The translations under genes were made by a program, and so were the position numbers. Shown piece after piece: positions 25,358 to 33,258 of a stretch of 39,945 nt of DNA. The notes below the pieces were generated by a model. That model had not been told where the DNA came from. It searched no databases and saw only the letters and a program-made list of their open reading frames with translations. The DNA comes from an uncultured Alistipes sp. (GTDB lineage Bacteria; Bacteroidota; Bacteroidia; Bacteroidales; Rikenellaceae). Position 1 is the stretch's first letter; each line of letters starts with the position of its first letter. Location: assembly GCA_947623965.1 (NCBI GenBank), contig CANQIF010000018.1, forward strand, positions 1 through 39,945, given 5' to 3'.

Positions 25358-25939
25358 ATGACGCAGAACAAAGCACTTACGGATATGACCTTGGAGGAAC
25401 TTTGGGAATTGTTCCCCATTGTGCTGTCCCCGCATCAACCCCAATGGAAGAAGTGGGCGGAAGATGAGATGAGGTTTGTTTCCAAGGTATTGGCCGCCTA
25501 TTCACCCATCCTCAATCATGTTGGCAGCACGGCGATCCCTTCCATTCAGGCAAAGCCTATTATCGATATTCTTGTCGAGCTTCCGCCGGACTTCGACCGG
25601 TCGCAGGTTCGGACCGCGATGGAACATTCCGGCTATATTTGTATGTCGGCATCCGACAGCCGGTTGAGCTTCAATAAAGGATATACTCCGAAGGGATTTG
25701 CGGAAAAGGTCTTTCATATCCATATCCACACTTTCGGCGATCATGATGAAATTTATTTTCGCGACTATTTGAGAGCGAATCCTGCAGCGGCCCGGGAATA
25801 TGAATTGTTGAAGTTGAGCCTCCTCCCCGAATATAAACGGAACCGAGACGGCTATACGGAGGCTAAGTCTGCGTTTGTGAAACGAGTGACCGGGCTTGCC
25901 AAACGGCATCGCTTGGCAAGCACTTCCGATGCGGTTTGA
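25358..25939 (+). CDS. GrpB-family (UPF0157) nucleotidyltransferase-fold protein
   Basis: A 193-residue protein of the GrpB family. Residues 55-74 contain the signature VGSTAIPSIQAKPIIDI, with Gly-Ser 56-57 and Asp70 at the positions of a polymerase-beta-type nucleotidyltransferase site; FHIHIHTF and FRDYLRANP follow as in the family. Its biochemical role is not established, though a few members are linked to coenzyme A salvage or toxin-antitoxin-like nucleotidyltransferases. The gene is visibly less GC-rich than its neighbours and uses many AT-ending codons (ATT, TTT, GAA), a hint of acquisition. It sits alone between repeat blocks 5 and 6. Confidence 0.88.
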   Translation: MTQNKALTDMTLEELWELFPIVLSPHQPQWKKWAEDEMRFVSKVLAAYSPILNHVGSTAIPSIQAKPIIDILVELPPDFDRSQVRTAMEHSGYICMSASDSRLSFNKGYTPKGFAEKVFHIHIHTFGDHDEIYFRDYLRANPAAAREYELLKLSLLPEYKRNRDGYTEAKSAFVKRVTGLAKRHRLASTSDAV

Positions 25940-25959
25940 GGTGTTGTTCGGCGAATTGC

Positions 25960-26880
25960 AATCGGCATGCTTGCTGTCCGATCCGGCGTCGCAGACGTCG
26001 GCTGGTAGTAATGGGAAATGCTTGCCGGCAAAATCGGTCGCACAGCGACCGGCAGCCCGCAGCCGCTCCCTGGCGGAGGGCTGCTCCTCTACGTCGCAGG
26101 CCCGTCCGCTCGGCTGCGGGCTTGGCCGTCAGGTTCGACCTCGCCAGAGGTCGGTGGGCCGCAGCCTCCCGGGTGCGGAGGCCCGCAACTCGCGTCCCAA
26201 AGGTCCGCTTCGAGCGTGCTCTCCGCAGGCTGCGCCCCGAATCGGAATATATGCCCGAGCGTTTCCGGAGGCCTCTCTTAATTTTGAATTTTGAATCCTG
26301 AATTTGCGGTTCCGAATGGAACCGCAGCGGGCCGCAGCCGTCAATTGTGGCCGAGGTGATCGTCAGCAAAATCGATCCCGCAGGGATCGGCAGCCCGCAG
26401 CCGCCCCTTGGCGGAGGGCTGCAATCTCGCGCTGCTCGAAAGCAGGCCCATCCGCTCGGCTGCGGGCTTGGCCGTTAGGTTTGACCTCGCCAGAGGTCGG
26501 CGGGCCGCAGCCTCCCGGCGGCGGAGGCCCGCAGTTCGTACCCGAACATGCGTGCTCCGCAGGCTGCGACCCGAATTGGAAAATGCCCAAGCATGTCGCC
26601 AACCCGTTTAATTTTGAATTTTGAATCCTGAATTTGCGGTTCCGAATGGAACCGCTACAGCCCGCAGCCGCCCCCTCCGGGCGTGCCTTGGGTGGAATCG
26701 ATGCCGCAGGCCGGTCCGTCAGGACCGCAGCGGGCCGCAGCTTCGCCCGGCGAAGGCCCGCTACTCGCGTCCGCAAGTCCGCTCGTGCAGGCGCTTCGCA
26801 AGCTGCAGCCCGCATGCAAATTCAGCGTATGAAGACAGCTTTTGCAAGAGCGCTTCGCAGACTGCACTCTTTTTCATTTT
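25960..26880. repeat. GC-rich hairpin repeat block 6, densest block
   Basis: Alternating modules on the plus strand. Type 1: CGGTCGC 26035-26041/GCGACCG 26045-26051 and CGATCCC 26373-26379/GGGATCG 26383-26389. Type 2, each preceded by a stem: CGACCTC 26136-26142/GAGGTCG 26147-26153; GACCTC 26483-26488/GAGGTC 26493-26498; GCGGTTCC 26636-26643/GGAACCGC 26648-26655; CGGTCC/GGACCG near 26713-26726. The AT tract TTTTGAATTTTGAATCCTG occurs twice, at about 26281 and 26612. No gene seen in 978 bases. Confidence 0.92.
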
Positions 26881-26917
26881 GAATTAGCGGCTTCAACGTG
26901 GTCGCAGCCGCCCTCCG

Positions 26918-28954
26918 CTATCGCTTCCGCAGAAAAACCGTAGCCGTGCGGGCGACGTTGTAGATCTTCAGCCGCGGATAGCGCTTGCCATCCTCGCCTT
27001 CGACGTCGAAGGTGAAGTGTTCGCCCTGCATGTCGGCCGTTTCCTGCCCGCCGAACCGTTTTTCGTCGGTCGAAAGCACGGGTACATACTTGCCCGGCAG
27101 CCGCACCGGCAGTTCGTAGTCGGGGATCGAGGCCGTCGGATGCCAGTTGAAAACGAAGAGCAGCCGCCCGTGGACGAAGACCATCGTCTTGTTCTGCTCG
27201 TCCATCTGCAGGTTCCAGGCGTACCCGTCTTCGAGCACCTTGTATTTCTTGATAAGACGGATCATCGCCCGGTCGAAGTCGCCCAGCCATTGGTAGCGCA
27301 GGTACCCGTTCCGGGCCAGCGACCATTGCCGCCGCGCATGGGCGTAGCTCCAGCCGTTCCCCTCGCGCGGAAAGTCGATCCACTCCGGATGGCCGAACTC
27401 GTTGCCCATGAAGTTCAGATAGGCCTGCCCGCCCGTCGCGATCGTCATGAGACGGATCATCTTGTGCAGCGCCATGCCGCGCTCGATGACGAGACTTTGC
27501 GAGGCACGGTCCATGTTGAAATACATCTCCTTGTCCATCAACCGGAAGGCGATCGTCTTGTCCCCCACGAGGGCCTGGTCGTGCGATTCGGCATAGGCCA
27601 CGGTCTTCACGGCCGGCAGGCGGTTCGTCAGCACGGACCACATCTCCCAGATGTTCCACTCCTCGTCGGGCACCTCCTTCAAGAGCTTGATCCAGAAGTC
27701 GGGTATCGCCATGCCGAGACGGTAGTCGAAGCCGATGCCCCCCTCCTCGGAGGGGATGCACATGCCCGGCATGCCGCTGACATCCTCGGCGATCGTGACA
27801 GCCCCCGGGTGGAATTCGTGCACGAGCCGGTTGGCCAGCGTGAGGTAGCAGAGGGCGTCCGTATTGACCCCCTCGTCGAAGAATTTCTCGCGGGAATCGA
27901 ACTCCGTGTATCCGTGGTGGTGATAGATCATCGAGGTCACGCCGTCGAAGCGGAAGCCGTCGAAGCGGAACTCGTCGAGCCAGTATTTGATGTTCGAGAG
28001 CAGGAAGTGCTGCACCTCGCGCTTGCCGTAGTCGAAGATTTTCGAATCCCAGTAGGGCTGGTCGCCTGCCGCACCCGGCAGCGAGTAGTGGTGGTCCGTG
28101 CCGTCGAGCTCGTTGATCCCCTCGTTGAGGTTCTTCACGTAGTGGGCGTGCACGAGGTCCATGATGACGGCGATGCCCATCTCGTGGGCGCGGCGCACGA
28201 GCTCCTTGAGCTCCTCGGGGGTGCCGCAGCGCGACGTGGGTGCGAAGAAACTCGACACGTGATAGCCGAAGGAGCCGTAATAGGGGTGCTCGGCGATCGC
28301 CATGAGCTGGATGGCATTGTAGCCCGCGCGCTTGACGATCGGCAGGATCTTCTCGGTGAACTCCGTGTAGGTGCCGACCCCTTCGCGCTCCTGCGCCATG
28401 CCGACGTGGGCCTCGTAGATGAGCAGCGGGCCGTTGCGGCGGATGTCGAAGTCGTCGCCGCGCCAGTCGAAGGGCTCGGCGGGGTTCCAAAACTGGGCCG
28501 TGTAGTTTTTCGTCGTCTCGTCCTGCACGACGCGCGTCGCATAGGCGGGGATGCGGTCGTGCCAGCCGTTGGGACCGTGCACGTGGATCTTGTAGAGCGA
28601 TCCGTGACGGAGCCGGTCGCGGTACATCGCCGCGGGGAAGAAGGCGCTCCAGACCCCTGCGGCATCGCGTTTGAGACGGATCTCGGTGCGCTGCCAGTTG
28701 TTGAAGTCGCCGAAAACGTAGACGTCCTCGGCGCCGGGCAGCCACTCGCGCAGCCACCAGCCGTCGAGCGTTTCGTCCCACTGCCAGCCGAAGTAGCGGT
28801 ACCCGTTGGCGTAGTCCGAGATCGAGGCGTTCGAGGCCAGGATCTCGGCCATCTTGGATTCGTAGCGGTCGTGTCGGGCGACGATTTCCGCCTCGACGGG
28901 TTGCAGCCATTCGTCCTGGGCGACGATCGGCAGGGTAGGACGGTTCTTTTCCAT
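26918..28954 (-). CDS. glgB: 1,4-alpha-glucan (glycogen) branching enzyme, GH13_8 type
   Basis: A 678-residue branching enzyme that makes alpha-1,6 branches in glycogen. An N-terminal CBM48 domain (about 65-150, WLREWLPGAEDVYVFGDFNNW) is followed by the GH13 barrel. Catalytic residues: nucleophile Asp337 in FRFDGVTSM, acid Glu390 in TIAEDVSG, and Asp459 in ESHDQ; the substrate-binding His-rich YHHHGY follows the nucleophile. The pattern FDGVTSMIYHHHG and AYAESHDQALVGDKTIAF is that of the eukaryotic-like GH13_8 group rather than the classical bacterial GH13_9. The ATG at 28954 is chosen because the upstream TTG at 28978 overlaps the -7 box. No other glycogen gene is adjacent. It is divergent from a POT transporter. 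Confidence 0.95.
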   Translation of the reverse strand: MEKNRPTLPIVAQDEWLQPVEAEIVARHDRYESKMAEILASNASISDYANGYRYFGWQWDETLDGWWLREWLPGAEDVYVFGDFNNWQRTEIRLKRDAAGVWSAFFPAAMYRDRLRHGSLYKIHVHGPNGWHDRIPAYATRVVQDETTKNYTAQFWNPAEPFDWRGDDFDIRRNGPLLIYEAHVGMAQEREGVGTYTEFTEKILPIVKRAGYNAIQLMAIAEHPYYGSFGYHVSSFFAPTSRCGTPEELKELVRRAHEMGIAVIMDLVHAHYVKNLNEGINELDGTDHHYSLPGAAGDQPYWDSKIFDYGKREVQHFLLSNIKYWLDEFRFDGFRFDGVTSMIYHHHGYTEFDSREKFFDEGVNTDALCYLTLANRLVHEFHPGAVTIAEDVSGMPGMCIPSEEGGIGFDYRLGMAIPDFWIKLLKEVPDEEWNIWEMWSVLTNRLPAVKTVAYAESHDQALVGDKTIAFRLMDKEMYFNMDRASQSLVIERGMALHKMIRLMTIATGGQAYLNFMGNEFGHPEWIDFPREGNGWSYAHARRQWSLARNGYLRYQWLGDFDRAMIRLIKKYKVLEDGYAWNLQMDEQNKTMVFVHGRLLFVFNWHPTASIPDYELPVRLPGKYVPVLSTDEKRFGGQETADMQGEHFTFDVEGEDGKRYPRLKIYNVARTATVFLRKR

Positions 28955-28975
28955 AACGTTCGGGAGTTTATGTAA

Positions 28976-29006
28976 CAAAGGTACGAAAAGTCAAGAGCAG
29001 AAGCAA
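28976..29006 (-). promoter_or_regulatory. Promoter of glgB
   Basis: On the minus strand a TTGC box, a 19-base spacer and TACCTTTG (28983-28976), a perfect -7 box 21 bases upstream of the ATG. The short leader excludes the upstream TTG start. Confidence 0.75.
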
Positions 29007-29019
29007 GCTTTTTGCTTTC

Positions 29020-29122
29020 TTCTGCCGAGACGGAGTTCTTCGGCAAAACCAAAAGATACACATAGGCCGAGGGCAAAAACAAATTTATTTGCATTTTGCC
29101 GAGGCGAAGTCTCTTCGGCGAA
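29020..29122. repeat. R77-family promoter-like repeat, diverged copy
   Basis: Outer stem GGCAAAA/ATTTTGCC with apical stem CAAAT/ATTTG (in place of CAAAC/GTTTG elsewhere) centred near 29084, flanked on both sides by GCCGA...TCGGC stems. Lies between the divergent glgB and POT transporter genes. On the minus strand TTTG is followed after 21 bases by TATCTTTT. Confidence 0.75.
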
Positions 29123-29144
29123 GACAAATATAGCGAAATTTGTC

Positions 29145-29152
29145 TATCTTTG
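29145..29152 (+). promoter_or_regulatory. Probable -7 box of the POT transporter gene
   Basis: TATCTTTG, a full -7 match, 41 bases before the start codon. A second TATCTTT lies at 29173-29179. No clear -33 TTTG at the proper distance. Confidence 0.6.
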
Positions 29153-29193
29153 TCCGTGGTGAAACAAATTCGTATCTTTAAAACAACCGCATC

Positions 29194-30690
29194 ATGTTAA
29201 AACAACCCAAAGGTTTGATCGCCGCCGCGCTGGCCAACACGGGCGAGCGCTTCGGCTTCTACACGATGATGGCGATTCTGACGCTCTTCCTGATGTCGAA
29301 ATTCGGCATCGACAGCGAGGCTGCGGGCCGCATCTATTCGTTTTTCTACACGTCGATCTACATCCTGGCGCTCGTCGGAGGTTTGATCGCCGACCGTCTG
29401 CGCAACTACAAGGGGACGATCATCGCCGGTCTGCTGGTGATGACGCTCGGTTACGTGCTGTTGATGGTCCCGACGATCACGTCGAAAACGGTGATCGTCG
29501 GTGCGCTGATGATCATCGCCTTCGGCAACGGCCTCTTCAAGGGCAATCTGCAGGCGCTCGTCGGCCAGCTCTACGACAACGAGCAGTACGCCAAACTTCG
29601 CGACACGGGCTTCCAGATCTTCTACATGTTCATCAACATCGGCGCTATGGTGGCCCCGTTCGCCGCTGTCGGCGTGCGCAACTGGTGGCTGCGTACGCAG
29701 GGATTCCTCTACAACTCCGATCTGTCGGCGCTCTGCCACTCCTTCAACGACGGCCGGATGTCGGAGGAGGTGCTGAACGGCCGTTTCACCGAGCTGGCCG
29801 CCCAGGTGAGTCTGAACGGCGCCCCGACGGACCTCGCCCGCTTCGCACAGGAGTATCTGAATGCGTTCAATACGGGTTTCCACTACGCATTCGGCGTGGC
29901 GATCGTGGCGATGATCTTCTCGCTGGTGATCTTCCTCGCCAACAAGAAGCGCCTGCCCGATCCGCAGGTTTCGGCCGCCCGAAAGACGGTTTCGAAGAGC
30001 GAGGTGCAGCAGGATGCCCGCGAGATCAAGCAGCGTCTGTACGCGCTGTTCGCCGTCTTCGCGATCGTGATTTTCTTCTGGTTCTCGTTCCACCAGAACG
30101 GCCTGACGCTGACGCTTTTCGCCCAGGATTATACGCGTCTCGAAATCTTCGGTATGCCGATTTCGGCCGAGATCTTTCAGTCGGCCAATCCGATTTGCGT
30201 CGTGCTGCTGACTCCGGTCGTCATCGCCATCTTCGCGGCGCTGCGCGCCCGCGGCAAGGAGCCTTCGACGCCGATGAAGATCGCGATCGGCATGGGAATC
30301 GCAGCCGCGGCCTACGTGCTGATGGTCTTCGGTTCGCTGGGACTGCCCGACCGCAGCGAGGTGGCCGCCATGGGCGGTCTGGATGCGGCGCAGCGCGTGA
30401 CGCCGTGGCTGCTGGCCGCCACCTACCTCATCTTGACGATCGCCGAGCTCTTCATTTCGCCGCTCGGGCTGTCGTTCGTCTCGAAGGTGGCGCCGCAGAA
30501 GCTGCAGGGCCTCATGCAGGGCTGCTGGCTGGGAGCCACGGCCTTGGGCAACGGCCTGCTGTTCCTCGGCCCGATTCTCTACAACAAAATCTCGATCTCG
30601 GCCACGTGGACTGTTTTCGTCGTCGTGTGCGGTATTTCGATGTTCGCCATGCTGGCCATGGTCAAGTGGCTGGAGCGCGTGACCGAATAA
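29194..30690 (+). CDS. POT/PTR-family proton-coupled oligopeptide transporter
   Basis: A 498-residue inner-membrane transporter with about 12-14 hydrophobic segments. TM1 carries NTGERFGFY, the ExxERFxYY-type proton-coupling motif of the POT family. The TM2-TM3 region has GGLIADRLRNYK, and a later FHQNGLTL motif corresponds to the family's conserved WxxxxQ/FYxxxN-like region. It imports di- and tripeptides with protons. It stands alone with a terminator behind it; with the exported S9 peptidase 27 kb away it could feed peptide catabolism, but there is no direct link. Confidence 0.92.
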   Translation: MLKQPKGLIAAALANTGERFGFYTMMAILTLFLMSKFGIDSEAAGRIYSFFYTSIYILALVGGLIADRLRNYKGTIIAGLLVMTLGYVLLMVPTITSKTVIVGALMIIAFGNGLFKGNLQALVGQLYDNEQYAKLRDTGFQIFYMFINIGAMVAPFAAVGVRNWWLRTQGFLYNSDLSALCHSFNDGRMSEEVLNGRFTELAAQVSLNGAPTDLARFAQEYLNAFNTGFHYAFGVAIVAMIFSLVIFLANKKRLPDPQVSAARKTVSKSEVQQDAREIKQRLYALFAVFAIVIFFWFSFHQNGLTLTLFAQDYTRLEIFGMPISAEIFQSANPICVVLLTPVVIAIFAALRARGKEPSTPMKIAIGMGIAAAAYVLMVFGSLGLPDRSEVAAMGGLDAAQRVTPWLLAATYLILTIAELFISPLGLSFVSKVAPQKLQGLMQGCWLGATALGNGLLFLGPILYNKISISATWTVFVVVCGISMFAMLAMVKWLERVTE

Positions 30691-30715
30691 CGCGGCGAGA
30701 GCTCTTTCGAACGGC

Positions 30716-30755
30716 GGGGCCGATCCTTTTGCGGGGTCGGCCCCGACTTTGTTTT
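30716..30755 (+). terminator. Intrinsic terminator of the POT transporter gene
   Basis: GGGGCCGA (30716-30723) pairs perfectly with TCGGCCCC (30737-30744), followed by a T-rich tail (GACTTTGTTTT). Confidence 0.9.
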
Positions 30756-30779
30756 GAATAAGTAATTAGGGGGTTCCGG

Positions 30780-31500
30780 TCGCGGTGCGACCGATTTTAT
30801 CGGCAAGCGATTCCACCACGGCCGGCGTCTTCGGGGCGCAGCTTGCGAAGCGCCTGCACGAGCGGACCTGTGGGACGCGAGCAGCGGGCCTTCGCCGCAC
30901 CGAGGCTGCGGCCCGTACGGCCTTTTCAAGGCCGAAATTCAAAATTCAAGATTCTAAATTCAGAATTACGGAATCGGGACGCAGCCTGCGGAGCTCGTCT
31001 GCGACGATAAGGAGCAGCGGGCCTTCGCCGCACCGAGGCTGCGGCCCGCATGACCTCTTCGAGGTCGCATGGACAGCATAAAGCCTCGACGTCTGCGGCC
31101 CGCCGATGCCTATGGCATCGATCCCCGCCCGAGACAAGCCCGCAGCCGAGCGGACGGGCCTGCGACGTAGAGGAGCAGCCCTCCGCCCGGGGGCGGCTGC
31201 GGGCTGCCGATCCCTGCGGGATCGAATTTGCTGGCGATCCCCTCGCCCACAATCGTTAACTGCAGGCTGCTCGCTTTTCTGTAAGTGTAGTCATTCCTCG
31301 GCCGCAGCTTTTTTTTGTGCGGAATCGGTCGCGCAGCGACCGGCGGGCCGCAGCCTGGGGGCGGCGGAGGCCCGCAACTCGCGTCCTGCAGGTCCGCTTC
31401 GTGCGCGACCTCCGCAGGCTGCAGCCCGAACCGGGTATAGCCCGATTGTGCCTCAGCTATCTTATTTAATTTTGAATTTGTGCCCGAATGGGCGCAACGG
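30780..31500. repeat. GC-rich hairpin repeat block 7
   Basis: Reverse type-2 bodies at about 30824-30917 and 30977-31050 end in the stems CGGCCTT 30918-30924/AAGGCCG 30928-30934 and GACCTC 31052-31057/GAGGTC 31061-31066. A reverse type-1 element follows (about 31135-31224, stem CGATCCC 31208-31214/GGGATCG 31218-31224). Then CGGTCGC 31326-31332/GCGACCG 31336-31342 is joined directly to a forward type-2 body, a chimaera of the two types. No gene in about 890 bases. Confidence 0.9.
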
Positions 31501-31554
31501 ACAGCGCCCTCTTATTTTTGACCCCCGAATGCTGCATTTTGCATTTTTAATCCG

Positions 31555-31562
31555 TACCTTTG
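31555..31562 (+). promoter_or_regulatory. -7 box of the PhnP-like/SDR pair
   Basis: TACCTTTG, a full match. The transcript would begin near 31569, only about 16 bases before the start codon at 31585. The -33 region has no clear TTTG at 19-21 bases. Confidence 0.6.
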
Positions 31563-31584
31563 TTCGCATGAAATTCATCGCTGC

Positions 31585-32376
31585 ATGAAACTCACCTTTT
31601 TGGGAACGGGAACCTCGCAGGGGGTCCCCGTTATCGGCTGCCGGTGCGCGGTCTGCCGCTCGGAGGATCCTCGCGACAAGCGGCTGCGCACCTCGGCGAT
31701 GGTCGAGTGGCGCGGGGTGCGTCTGGTGATCGACGCGGGTCCCGACTTCCGCTGCCAGATGCTCCGGGCGGGCGTCCGGCACGTGGACGGCATCCTGCTC
31801 ACGCACGAGCACAAGGACCATATCGGCGGCTTGGATGACGTGCGGGCTCTCAATTTCGTCGATTATCCGGCGGCGATCCATCCCGTCGAGCTCTACGCGA
31901 CGGAGCGGACGCTCGCCTGCGTGCGCAAGGATTTCGACTACGCCTTCGCGACGGACAAGTACCGCGGCGTTCCCGAGATCCGGCTCCATGCGATTTCGCC
32001 TGAGGCCCCCTTCCGCGTCGGCGGGGTCGAGGTGGTGCCCGTGGCGGGCCACCACTCGCCGCGCTTCGAGGTGACGGGCTACCGCTTCGGTCCGCTGGCC
32101 TACCTGACCGATTTCAAGACGATCGAGGAAGAGGAGGTGCGCAAGCTGGACGGTGTCGAGGTCTTGGTGGTCAACGCCCTGCGCCGCGAACCGCACGATT
32201 CGCACTTCAACCTCGCCGAGGCGCTGGCCCTCATCCGCCGCGTCGCCCCGCGCCGGGCCTTCCTGACGCACCTCTCGCACGAGATGGGATGCTATGCCGA
32301 GACGAACGGGCTGCTGCCCGAGGGGGTGGAGTTCGCCTATGATACGCTGGAGATAACTATAAACGATCCATTATGA
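31585..32376 (+). CDS. MBL-fold hydrolase, PhnP-like phosphodiesterase
   Basis: A 263-residue metallo-beta-lactamase-fold enzyme. THEHKDH (residues 73-79) gives the metal-binding HxHxDH of His74, His76, Asp78 and His79; later ligands are in VAGHHS and LTDFK. Near the N-terminus GCRCAVC places Cys19, Cys21 and Cys24 in the spacing of the structural zinc site of PhnP (phosphoribosyl cyclic phosphodiesterase). No phosphonate genes are nearby, so a general cyclic-nucleotide-type or lipoate-like phosphodiesterase role is more likely than phosphonate breakdown. Its stop codon overlaps the next start (ATGA), so the two genes are translationally coupled. Confidence 0.88.
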   Translation: MKLTFLGTGTSQGVPVIGCRCAVCRSEDPRDKRLRTSAMVEWRGVRLVIDAGPDFRCQMLRAGVRHVDGILLTHEHKDHIGGLDDVRALNFVDYPAAIHPVELYATERTLACVRKDFDYAFATDKYRGVPEIRLHAISPEAPFRVGGVEVVPVAGHHSPRFEVTGYRFGPLAYLTDFKTIEEEEVRKLDGVEVLVVNALRREPHDSHFNLAEALALIRRVAPRRAFLTHLSHEMGCYAETNGLLPEGVEFAYDTLEITINDPL

Positions 32377-33188
32377 ACTATTTCAACGGTAAAACCGTCG
32401 TCGTGACGGGTGCTTCGTCGGGCATCGGCGAGGCCTTGGCCCGCGAGTTCGCCGCGCTGGGCGCCAACGTGGTCCTCGGTGCGCGCAGCATCCAGAAACT
32501 GCAGCTCATCGCGGGCGAGATCCGCGAAAAAGGGGGCCGGGCGGCCTATTGCGGCGTCGATGTGACGCAGGAGGCCGAGTGCCGCGAGTTGATCGATACG
32601 GCCGTGCGCGAGTTCGGCGGTGTGGATATTTTGATCTGCAACGCGGGGCTCTCGATGCGCGCCCTCTTCGATGACGTCGATCTGCAGGTGCTGCACCGGT
32701 TGATGGATGTCAACTTCTGGGGAACGGTCAACTGCTGCAAATATGCGCTGCCCTATCTGCAGCGTGTCCGCGGTTCGATCGTGGGCATCTCCTCCGTGGC
32801 GGGGCTGCACGGCCTGCCGGGGCGTACGGGCTATTCGGCCTCGAAGTACGCCATGACGGGTTTCCTCGAAACGCTCCGCATCGAGAATCTGAAGAAGGGG
32901 CTGCACGTGATGATCGCCTGCCCGGGCTTCACCGCCTCGAACGTTCGCTTTGCCGCCCTGACGGCCGACGGTTCGCAGCAGGGCGAGACGCCGCGCGACG
33001 AGGCGAAGATGATGACCCCCGCAGAGGTCGCCCGGATCGTCGCGCGGGGCGTTCGGCACCGCAAGCGGTTGTGTCTGATGGAGATCGAGGGCCGTGCAAC
33101 GCACTTCGTCAAAAAGTTCGCACCGGCCTTTCTGGACCGGATGTTCTATTGGGTGATGGCCAAAGAGCCCGATTCACCGTTCAAATAG
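32373..33188 (+). CDS. Short-chain dehydrogenase/reductase (SDR)
   Basis: A 271-residue classical SDR. The nucleotide-binding motif TGASSGIG is at 12-19, NAG at 90-92, and the catalytic Ser140/141, Tyr154 and Lys158 in YSASK. The C-terminal extension (EIEGRATHFVKKFAPAFLDRMFYW) is basic and amphipathic, as in SDRs of the DHRS7/SDR family that associate with membranes. It probably reduces or oxidises a lipid-like or other carbonyl substrate; the exact one is unknown. The start overlaps the stop of the PhnP-like gene by four bases, so they form an operon; a bidirectional terminator follows. Confidence 0.9.
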   Translation: MNYFNGKTVVVTGASSGIGEALAREFAALGANVVLGARSIQKLQLIAGEIREKGGRAAYCGVDVTQEAECRELIDTAVREFGGVDILICNAGLSMRALFDDVDLQVLHRLMDVNFWGTVNCCKYALPYLQRVRGSIVGISSVAGLHGLPGRTGYSASKYAMTGFLETLRIENLKKGLHVMIACPGFTASNVRFAALTADGSQQGETPRDEAKMMTPAEVARIVARGVRHRKRLCLMEIEGRATHFVKKFAPAFLDRMFYWVMAKEPDSPFK

Positions 33189-33200
33189 CGATAACCGAGA

Positions 33201-33235
33201 AGGGGTCGAAGCCGGCTGGCTTCAACCCCTTTGCT
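33201..33235. terminator. Bidirectional terminator between the SDR and PfkB genes
   Basis: AAGGGGTCGAAGCC (33201-33214) pairs with GGCTTCAACCCCTT (33219-33232) with a single C/A mismatch and a 4-base loop, followed by TTT. It separates two convergent units. Confidence 0.85.
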
Positions 33236-33258
33236 TTCCGGGAGCGGCGGCGCGAAGA

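Noticed and set aside
22930..26880. Integron attC sites, because structure is kept while sequence varies
   Set aside because: No core GTTRRRY/RYYYAAC sites, no integrase gene and mixed orientations; only the cassette-like layout remains as an observation.
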